Assembly (NCBI GenBank): GCA_038380795.1
Contig: CM076266.1
Span: 28,160,145-28,224,144 of the forward strand
Direction of reading: 5' to 3'
Source: Pyrocephalus nanus
Taxonomy: Eukaryota; Chordata; Aves; Passeriformes; Tyrannidae
DNA length: 64,000 nt
Of the stretch, positions 61,901 to 64,000 are shown piece after piece; the first letter of the stretch is position 1, and each line of letters begins with the position of its first letter. The position numbers were made by a program, and so were the translations under genes. A model generated the notes under the pieces. That model was not told the DNA's origin. It ran no database searches and saw only the letters and a program-made list of their open reading frames with translations.

Positions 61901-63550
61901 TTCCTCGTATCACTCCAGTGATGTTTATAGCAGTTATACCTCTGCAGAGAGAGCTACTTTTACACCTCCACACACGCTTCTTTACTACACAGTAACAGTT
62001 CTTTTCCTATCTAGTAAGTTCAAAAAATTATATCATTTCCCTCAGTGATCTTATCTATATCAAGAACACTATGAATCAAAGTAAGATAGCTGTCAACTGA
62101 CAAGGAAGTCAAGCTTAAACACTGCTTTTAGAAGAAAGAACAGCAATCCCAAAACAGCCACTCCAAAAGGCAGTAAGCTTCTCTCATTACAGAAGGCAGT
62201 CTGTTCACAGACCATGAGCACTATGGTTTGACAAGGAAATAGCTTTTTCACCACATGCTGTTATTCAGCTAATCAAATTAAGGTAAGCTTATCACAGTAG
62301 TACACAAATTTTTCATTTCCTGCAGTCAGGCTCCCTTACAAATACAGACTTACTTAAAACTGCAGAAGTTAGAGGCCTGCTCTCAACTCCAGTAAGACAG
62401 AGGAGATCCTCGTATTCCAGACCGAGGATTTTTTCTATGCAGTATTTTTAGTTATTTAAAATAACTTTAAGCACTTTAAATGCTATCTTCTATGACCACA
62501 AGACAAAGTCCAGCTCTGTATGCTGTCTGGTTTATTACTGTATTACCAAGATTCAGTAAACATCAATCCTGCCTGTATTCTGACCTATAGAAATCCACCA
62601 AGGAAACAACATTCCTCCATCAAGTGTTCAGGATGTTATGCAGAAAAGTATTTAGAGTTAGAAAGTGAAGTGCTATAAGAACTAAACCCTAAATTAAAGC
62701 TTATGTTTTTCCTCTCCTTTCTCTCCAAATAAGAGCTCCACATGGCCCACCTCTGTATTTTGGCAGTAGCAGTCAGAGTCCATGTACCATAACAAGGTTC
62801 ACACCAAGTGAGGAGAGATCAAATATTCTGTTAAAAAGATTCCTTATGCTTTTGAACAAACTCTTAATTTTCTCTTCTCAAAGACTTCAGATCCAAATTT
62901 ACAAAAGCTATTTTAGGTACTGCGCATAGCACAAACATAATATACATTAACAAAGAAGTTTAAGTCTTTAGATAACTTCATTCAACTGCACATGATCCAG
63001 ACAAGCCAGACACTTACCCGTCCTGTGATTTTTCCTTCTGAGAAGTCTGTCCTGAATCTCTGTTTTTAAAAAAGTTAACCATGAATGAATGCAAATATGA
63101 CAGCCAATCTATCCAGAAAGTCTACATTTAAGCTGTTTTATGGGACTCACACTAAGCCTCCTCAAAATGCTCACCGTTCCACTGCAGTTTAACATATTCA
63201 GTACTTGTCACTTTATTCACTGTTTACAAATCCTGCAGTAGTTGCTGCAAGTGACACTAGATCAAGTTCATTAACATAACACCTCAAAAACTTGCTTTCC
63301 CACTTTTTATGCAAGGAAAGAAAACACAGTAAGCAACCTCAAATGGTAATGGTAACCAAGTACTTAGTGCTTACTTGAAGAAAAAAAGTGAAACTCTTAC
63401 CAGTGCCTCTGTAAGGAGTTCTGTTCTGTGCTCTGTGGAAAACTTAAGTGTCTCAGACTTCTTGCCACTCCCTTTGCGAAAAGTGAGACTAAATTCTGTT
63501 CCTTGTCCTTTTCCAACAGGAGAAATACTACAGATATCTCCATAAGGCCA
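19871..63550 (-). CDS. DNAJC13: DNAJC13 (RME-8), endosomal J-domain co-chaperone, 53 coding exons, N-terminus outside window
   Basis: Fifty-three exons with GT-AG borders and matching phases give 6,579 coding bases: 2,192 residues plus TAA. The human protein is about 2,243 residues (from memory). Only about 48 N-terminal residues are missing, beyond the right edge. In window numbering the protein has an N-terminal PH-like region, long armadillo-like helical repeats, a GYF-like segment ([11 protein letters not shown]... GWRPL, about 927-980) and a J domain with HPD at 1284-1286. IWN-type repeats read [31 protein letters not shown] and [14 protein letters not shown]-8 recruits Hsc70 to early endosomes and works with SNX1/WASH-retromer in cargo sorting and tubule control. 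No frame break is present. The C-terminus ends EVGDVS, about three residues earlier than human. The gene is convergent with ACAD11. Confidence 0.97.
19969..23179 (-). other. Last DNAJC13 intron
   Basis: A 3.2-kb intron. No repeat family, RNA gene or supported coding exon was recognised. The longest open frame (20943-21425, + strand, 160 codons) has no recognisable domain. Confidence 0.6.
23180..23279 (-). CDS. DNAJC13: DNAJC13 exon 52 of window
   Basis: Encodes [20 protein letters not shown] to TQTAGYLT, plus one base of Gly. Donor gtgagc. Confidence 0.96.
24047..24190 (-). CDS. DNAJC13: DNAJC13 exon 51 of window
   Basis: Encodes 48 codons, [20 protein letters not shown] to RSLQYGEQ. Confidence 0.96.
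24627..24767 (-). CDS. DNAJC13: DNAJC13 exon 50 of window
   Basis: Encodes 47 codons, [20 protein letters not shown] to EQTDLVAQ. Confidence 0.96.
25014..25193 (-). CDS. DNAJC13: DNAJC13 exon 49 of window
   Basis: Encodes 60 codons, [20 protein letters not shown] to [10 protein letters not shown]. Confidence 0.96.
25194..26189 (-). other. DNAJC13 intron
   Basis: About 1 kb of ordinary AT-rich intron sequence. Nothing recognised. Confidence 0.6.
26190..26363 (-). CDS. DNAJC13: DNAJC13 exon 48 of window
   Basis: Encodes 58 codons, [20 protein letters not shown] to [10 protein letters not shown]. Confidence 0.96.
27233..27275 (-). CDS. DNAJC13: DNAJC13 exon 47 of window (43-bp microexon)
   Basis: Completes Glu with its first base, then encodes [14 protein letters not shown]. 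It was placed by the human counterpart (HFKNQQDNPEANWK, from memory) and by exact phase fit to both neighbours. Acceptor tttaaag, donor gtaaaa. Confidence 0.92.
27635..27804 (-). CDS. DNAJC13: DNAJC13 exon 46 of window (fourth IWN repeat)
   Basis: Encodes [20 protein letters not shown] to VREMML, plus GA of Glu, with [11 protein letters not shown]. The donor is gtatgt at 27634-27629. Reading past it hits a stop within about five codons. Confidence 0.95.
28237..28349 (-). CDS. DNAJC13: DNAJC13 exon 45 of window
   Basis: Completes Gly, then encodes [20 protein letters not shown] to TADKLVGPK. Confidence 0.96.
28472..28546 (-). CDS. DNAJC13: DNAJC13 exon 44 of window
   Basis: Completes Ser, then encodes [20 protein letters not shown] and AMAK, plus one base of Gly. 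Confidence 0.95.
29008..29107 (-). CDS. DNAJC13: DNAJC13 exon 43 of window
   Basis: Encodes [20 protein letters not shown] to LHSLPS, plus one base of Ser. Confidence 0.95.
29466..29557 (-). CDS. DNAJC13: DNAJC13 exon 42 of window
   Basis: Completes Gly, then encodes [20 protein letters not shown] to VQQLALE. Confidence 0.95.
30545..30722 (-). CDS. DNAJC13: DNAJC13 exon 41 of window
   Basis: Encodes [20 protein letters not shown] to NVIKHNP, plus one base of Gly. The acceptor is the pyrimidine-poor tgctttaaag. Confidence 0.94.
31260..31376 (-). CDS. DNAJC13: DNAJC13 exon 40 of window
   Basis: Encodes 39 codons, [20 protein letters not shown] to NEVPTFQLE. Confidence 0.96.
31713..31826 (-). 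CDS. DNAJC13: DNAJC13 exon 39 of window (third IWN repeat)
   Basis: Encodes 38 codons, [20 protein letters not shown] to QQESMIKR, with [12 protein letters not shown]. Confidence 0.96.
32440..32607 (-). CDS. DNAJC13: DNAJC13 exon 38 of window
   Basis: Encodes 56 codons, [20 protein letters not shown] to LAVVSPTE. Confidence 0.96.
33352..33531 (-). CDS. DNAJC13: DNAJC13 exon 37 of window
   Basis: Encodes 60 codons, [20 protein letters not shown] to [10 protein letters not shown]. Confidence 0.96.
33965..34375 (+). mobile_element. CR1 LINE 3' fragment
   Basis: Antisense to DNAJC13. It runs from the CR1 untranslated region (gaactgggtttgttcggcct, gacaggacaagaggg) through the conserved tail (ggatgccccatccctggaag, gatctttaagatccc) and ends ccattctatgat. 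The copy is 5' truncated. Confidence 0.9.
34458..34577 (-). CDS. DNAJC13: DNAJC13 exon 36 of window
   Basis: Encodes 40 codons, [20 protein letters not shown] to CRLLYYGK. A second CR1 copy follows in the next intron. Confidence 0.96.
34641..34717. repeat. AT-rich low-complexity tract
   Basis: A degenerate (AT)n-like stretch rich in atatat and attata, in the intron between DNAJC13 window exons 35 and 36. Confidence 0.7.
34773..34847 (-). CDS. DNAJC13: DNAJC13 exon 35 of window
   Basis: Encodes 25 codons, [20 protein letters not shown] and DMSVQ. A CR1 copy sits in the intron upstream of it (35058-35940). Confidence 0.96.
35058..35940 (+). mobile_element. CR1 LINE 3' fragment with reverse-transcriptase C-terminus
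   Basis: Antisense to DNAJC13. The frame from about 35058 to the stop at 35475-35477 encodes the end of the CR1 reverse transcriptase: [38 protein letters not shown] and [14 protein letters not shown]. No internal stop was seen. FADD is the catalytic-core motif; the upstream part is missing. A CR1-type untranslated region follows to about 35940. It is dead by 5' truncation but its remaining frame is well preserved. Confidence 0.9.
36251..36435 (-). CDS. DNAJC13: DNAJC13 exon 34 of window
   Basis: Completes Asp, then encodes [20 protein letters not shown] to [10 protein letters not shown]. Confidence 0.96.
37556..37691 (-). CDS. DNAJC13: DNAJC13 exon 33 of window (J domain end)
   Basis: Encodes [20 protein letters not shown] to SILFNRHKE. 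Helix III/IV of the J domain (VNKAYEFL), then the downstream scaffold. Confidence 0.96.
38251..38329 (-). CDS. DNAJC13: DNAJC13 exon 32 of window (J domain HPD)
   Basis: Completes Gln, then encodes [20 protein letters not shown] and KNPEGR. The HPD tripeptide that stimulates Hsc70 ATP hydrolysis is intact. Confidence 0.97.
39157..39272 (-). CDS. DNAJC13: DNAJC13 exon 31 of window (J domain start)
   Basis: Encodes [20 protein letters not shown] to [11 protein letters not shown], plus two bases of Gln. [10 protein letters not shown] is helix I of the J domain. Confidence 0.96.
39943..40144 (-). CDS. DNAJC13: DNAJC13 exon 30 of window
   Basis: Completes Arg, then encodes [20 protein letters not shown] to DWPIKDP. 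It lies just before the J domain. Confidence 0.96.
40743..40897 (-). CDS. DNAJC13: DNAJC13 exon 29 of window (second IWN-like repeat)
   Basis: Encodes [20 protein letters not shown] to AIWSNEM, plus two bases of Arg. AIWSNEMR is the divergent IWN repeat. Confidence 0.95.
41078..41123 (-). CDS. DNAJC13: DNAJC13 exon 28 of window (46 bp)
   Basis: Completes Arg, then encodes [15 protein letters not shown]. Acceptor ctttctag, donor gtaagt. It is among the smallest exons here. Confidence 0.95.
41952..41969. repeat. Perfect 18-bp palindrome with heat-shock-element spacing
   Basis: aattcttctagaagaatt is self-complementary and contains TTCnnGAA, the inverted nGAAn arrangement bound by HSF. It lies in the intron between DNAJC13 window exons 27 and 28. 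Function is unknown. Confidence 0.6.
42080..42234 (-). CDS. DNAJC13: DNAJC13 exon 27 of window
   Basis: Encodes [20 protein letters not shown] to TGSNVLPIA, plus two bases of Arg. Confidence 0.96.
42383..42520 (-). mobile_element. CR1 LINE 3' fragment
   Basis: The reverse complement of the CR1 tail: aaagttgggagggacctcta, aggtcatcttgtcaaacccc, then a diverged gtctaggtgacttttgacta. It has the same orientation as DNAJC13, in the intron between window exons 26 and 27. Confidence 0.8.
42714..42798 (-). CDS. DNAJC13: DNAJC13 exon 26 of window
   Basis: Completes Arg, then encodes [20 protein letters not shown] to CLPHITQ. Confidence 0.96.
43250..43452 (-). CDS. DNAJC13: DNAJC13 exon 25 of window (GYF-like segment, second half)
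   Basis: Encodes [20 protein letters not shown] to ITMCGYFPS, plus two bases of Arg. [15 protein letters not shown] closes the GYF-like module. Confidence 0.96.
43847..43951 (-). CDS. DNAJC13: DNAJC13 exon 24 of window (GYF-like segment, first half)
   Basis: Encodes 35 codons, [20 protein letters not shown] to [22 protein letters not shown] is the start of the GYF-like module. Confidence 0.95.
44100..44201 (-). CDS. DNAJC13: DNAJC13 exon 23 of window
   Basis: Encodes 34 codons, [20 protein letters not shown] to ATVPLQ. Confidence 0.96.
44534..44596 (-). CDS. DNAJC13: DNAJC13 exon 22 of window
   Basis: Encodes 21 codons, beginning [20 protein letters not shown] and ending Lys. Confidence 0.96.
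45553..45712 (-). CDS. DNAJC13: DNAJC13 exon 21 of window
   Basis: Completes Ser, then encodes [20 protein letters not shown] to KYIVGMLER. Only 76 bp of intron separate it from the previous exon. Confidence 0.96.
45789..45892 (-). CDS. DNAJC13: DNAJC13 exon 20 of window
   Basis: Encodes [20 protein letters not shown] to DSGAIKR, plus two bases of Ser. It contains an acidic EEDETED run. Confidence 0.95.
47625..47778 (-). CDS. DNAJC13: DNAJC13 exon 19 of window (first IWN repeat)
   Basis: Encodes [20 protein letters not shown] to SWNHQEFE, including the first IWN-type motif. Residue 2 is Leu where human has Gly, from memory. Confidence 0.95.
48962..49044 (-). CDS. DNAJC13: DNAJC13 exon 18 of window
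   Basis: Encodes [20 protein letters not shown] and NWDLFYY, plus two bases of Arg. It contains the basic RKRRQR patch. Confidence 0.96.
50255..50352 (+). mobile_element. Short CR1 LINE tail
   Basis: Contains gggttggaactagatgattc, ttaaggtctccaagccaggc and cattctatgag, the CR1 3' end. About 100 bp, antisense to DNAJC13. Confidence 0.8.
50596..50642. repeat. Short tandem duplication
   Basis: The unit gtgaagagtaataagaggca is followed by gatgaagagtaataagaagc. Two near-identical 22-bp units sit about 80 bases past the donor side of DNAJC13 window exon 17. Confidence 0.6.
50724..50867 (-). CDS. DNAJC13: DNAJC13 exon 17 of window
   Basis: Encodes 48 codons, [20 protein letters not shown] to DRMGIAQKE. 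It is strongly conserved. Confidence 0.96.
51014..51109 (-). CDS. DNAJC13: DNAJC13 exon 16 of window
   Basis: Encodes 32 codons, [20 protein letters not shown] to VRDNLKIAT. Confidence 0.96.
52106..52181 (-). CDS. DNAJC13: DNAJC13 exon 15 of window
   Basis: Completes Arg, then encodes [20 protein letters not shown] and LKRIL. Confidence 0.96.
52288..52321. repeat. Small hairpin (13-bp arms, 8-base loop)
   Basis: gcttcgtgctctt and aagagcacaaagc pair with one G-T/mismatch position around the loop gagtgagt. It is intronic in DNAJC13 and may be chance. Confidence 0.5.
52322..53353 (-). other. DNAJC13 intron
   Basis: About 1 kb with no recognisable repeat, RNA or exon. Confidence 0.5.
53354..53475 (-). 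CDS. DNAJC13: DNAJC13 exon 14 of window
   Basis: Encodes [20 protein letters not shown] to DQRMLTN, plus two bases of Arg. The acceptor is a weak-looking ttccaaag. Confidence 0.95.
54761..54817 (-). CDS. DNAJC13: DNAJC13 exon 13 of window
   Basis: A 19-codon exon, [19 protein letters not shown]. Acceptor gttttag, donor gtgaga. Confidence 0.95.
55559..55714 (-). CDS. DNAJC13: DNAJC13 exon 12 of window
   Basis: Encodes 52 codons, [20 protein letters not shown] to GRTLFKLFQ. Confidence 0.96.
56209..56316 (-). CDS. DNAJC13: DNAJC13 exon 11 of window
   Basis: Encodes 36 codons, [20 protein letters not shown] to LLEKFNSHV. Confidence 0.96.
56546..56645 (-). CDS. DNAJC13: DNAJC13 exon 10 of window
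   Basis: Completes Lys, then encodes [20 protein letters not shown] to DMLCALMC. Donor gtaagt-type. Confidence 0.96.
56842..58036 (+). mobile_element. Solo LTR of an endogenous retrovirus
   Basis: The element starts TGTCATGGGTTTAG and ends ...TAACCACCACA. It is flanked by the same 5-bp sequence, cacat, at 56837-56841 and 58037-58041, a target-site duplication. It is 1,195 bp long and G/C- and purine-rich compared with its surroundings, with a poly(A) signal AATAAA at 57872-57877 followed by a GT-rich stretch. No gag, pol or env sequence is present, so it is a recombined solo LTR. It sits antisense in a DNAJC13 intron. Family not assigned; open frames inside it are not genes. Confidence 0.88.
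58676..58845 (-). CDS. DNAJC13: DNAJC13 exon 9 of window
   Basis: Encodes [20 protein letters not shown] to GFLAFTQLP, plus two bases of Lys. The following 2-kb intron carries a solo LTR. Confidence 0.96.
58926..59005 (-). CDS. DNAJC13: DNAJC13 exon 8 of window
   Basis: Completes Asn, then encodes [20 protein letters not shown] and HAVTQD. Acceptor ttcttacag. Confidence 0.96.
59105..59271 (-). CDS. DNAJC13: DNAJC13 exon 7 of window
   Basis: Completes Arg, then encodes [20 protein letters not shown] to LRFLAAPP. Its last base opens an Asn codon. Confidence 0.96.
60064..60155 (-). CDS. DNAJC13: DNAJC13 exon 6 of window
   Basis: Encodes [20 protein letters not shown] and [10 protein letters not shown], plus two bases of Arg. 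Confidence 0.96.
60301..60396 (-). CDS. DNAJC13: DNAJC13 exon 5 of window
   Basis: Encodes 32 codons, [20 protein letters not shown] to ATLKPLGE. The intron before it is only 83 bp. Confidence 0.96.
60480..60686 (-). CDS. DNAJC13: DNAJC13 exon 4 of window
   Basis: Encodes 69 codons, [20 protein letters not shown] to [10 protein letters not shown]. Phase 0 at both ends. Confidence 0.96.
61741..61941 (-). CDS. DNAJC13: DNAJC13 exon 3 of window
   Basis: Encodes 67 codons, [20 protein letters not shown] to ILYGGFSRL. Acceptor ctctgcag, donor gtgagt. Confidence 0.96.
61942..63017 (-). other. DNAJC13 intron
   Basis: About 1.1 kb of AT-rich intron. Nothing recognised. Confidence 0.6.
63018..63059 (-). 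CDS. DNAJC13: DNAJC13 exon 2 of window
   Basis: Encodes [14 protein letters not shown], only 14 codons, phase 0 at both ends. Donor gtaagt. Confidence 0.95.
63401..63550 (-). CDS. DNAJC13: DNAJC13 exon 1 of window (probably exon 4 of the gene)
   Basis: Encodes 50 whole codons, [20 protein letters not shown] to ELLTEAL. It is part of the N-terminal PH-like domain. Acceptor ttgtctag, donor gtaaga. Confidence 0.96.
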
Positions 63551-64000
63551 CTAGACAATTGAAAGTAATTAAATTATACTGTTAGTAATTTTAAAGCTAC
63601 ATCTCCATTCAAAACCCCTCAGCCCTTATAATGAGGGACTGTCTGTAATAAGATGACAGCTAGCATGCAACGTGACAGCACGAGCCTGAGCTTCCTCTGA
63701 TACTGTGCAAAGTGAGTAAGTGTCCTGACTCCCTTCAGGGACATAGCTTTACAGTAATCAAACTTACCCCCGTTCCTTTGGAACAGCACACCCAAAGGCA
63801 AACTACTATTGCTGGCCAATAAAGACAAACTGCCTAAAAGTACAAAACCTACTGGGTATTGGCAGAGTCAGTGAAGGTAACACTGGATTTCTGTTATGTG
63901 CGCTTCTGTAGTAGTTGAGATATCTTCTGTTTTTTATGGGATCTTGTCAGACTGGACAGTTTCTAAAGTCTGAATGCTACTACTTCCTCCGGGTAATGAG
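63551..64000 (-). other. DNAJC13 intron, running off the right edge
   Basis: No exon was recognised. The first coding exons (about 48 residues) and the promoter must lie beyond position 64000. Confidence 0.6.

Noticed and set aside
1..64000. CRISPR arrays, operons, bacterial-type mobile elements or phage
   Set aside because: The window is intron-rich avian nuclear DNA and no regularly spaced repeats were seen.

Overview
The window is vertebrate nuclear DNA, almost certainly from a bird and most likely a passerine. The evidence is GT-AG introns, CR1 LINE fragments with the typical avian 3' end, a tRNA-Ile-headed SINE with a CR1 tail (a type I know from songbirds), and a solo LTR in the avian TGTCATGG style. 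Gene order and orientation match the ACAD11 - ACKR4 - DNAJC13 block of other amniotes.

Layout. Positions 1-17675 hold the 3' part of ACAD11 on the + strand: seven coding exons from 11492 to 17423 encode the last 240 residues of the acyl-CoA dehydrogenase domain. The 11.5-kb intron in front of them carries ACKR4 (2526-3587, - strand), an intronless atypical chemokine receptor frame nested antisense in the host gene. That intron also holds a diverged ~260-bp sequence present twice in direct orientation (4096-4352 and 5667-5943) and a SINE (7341-7463). Positions 17676-19130 are a short spacer between two converging 3' ends; it contains a perfect 37-bp inverted repeat with a 3-bp loop at 18622-18698.

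Positions 19130-63550 are DNAJC13 (RME-8) on the - strand. I could place 53 consecutive coding exons with consistent phase at every junction. Together they give 2,192 residues and a stop; only about the first 48 residues lie beyond the right edge. The armadillo-like scaffold, GYF-like segment, J domain with an intact HPD and four IWN-type repeats are all present. Introns carry CR1 pieces (33965-34375, 35058-35940, 42383-42520, 50255-50352) and a 1,195-bp solo LTR (56842-58036) with a 5-bp target duplication.

The three genes do not form a pathway: ACAD11 is a long-chain acyl-CoA dehydrogenase, ACKR4 scavenges chemokines, and DNAJC13 is an endosomal Hsc70 co-chaperone. They are linked by conserved synteny. 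I found no clearly new biological system. The best leads are the large near-perfect palindrome, the unassigned duplicated sequence beside ACKR4, the altered DRY-box surroundings of ACKR4, and the shortened DNAJC13 C-terminus.
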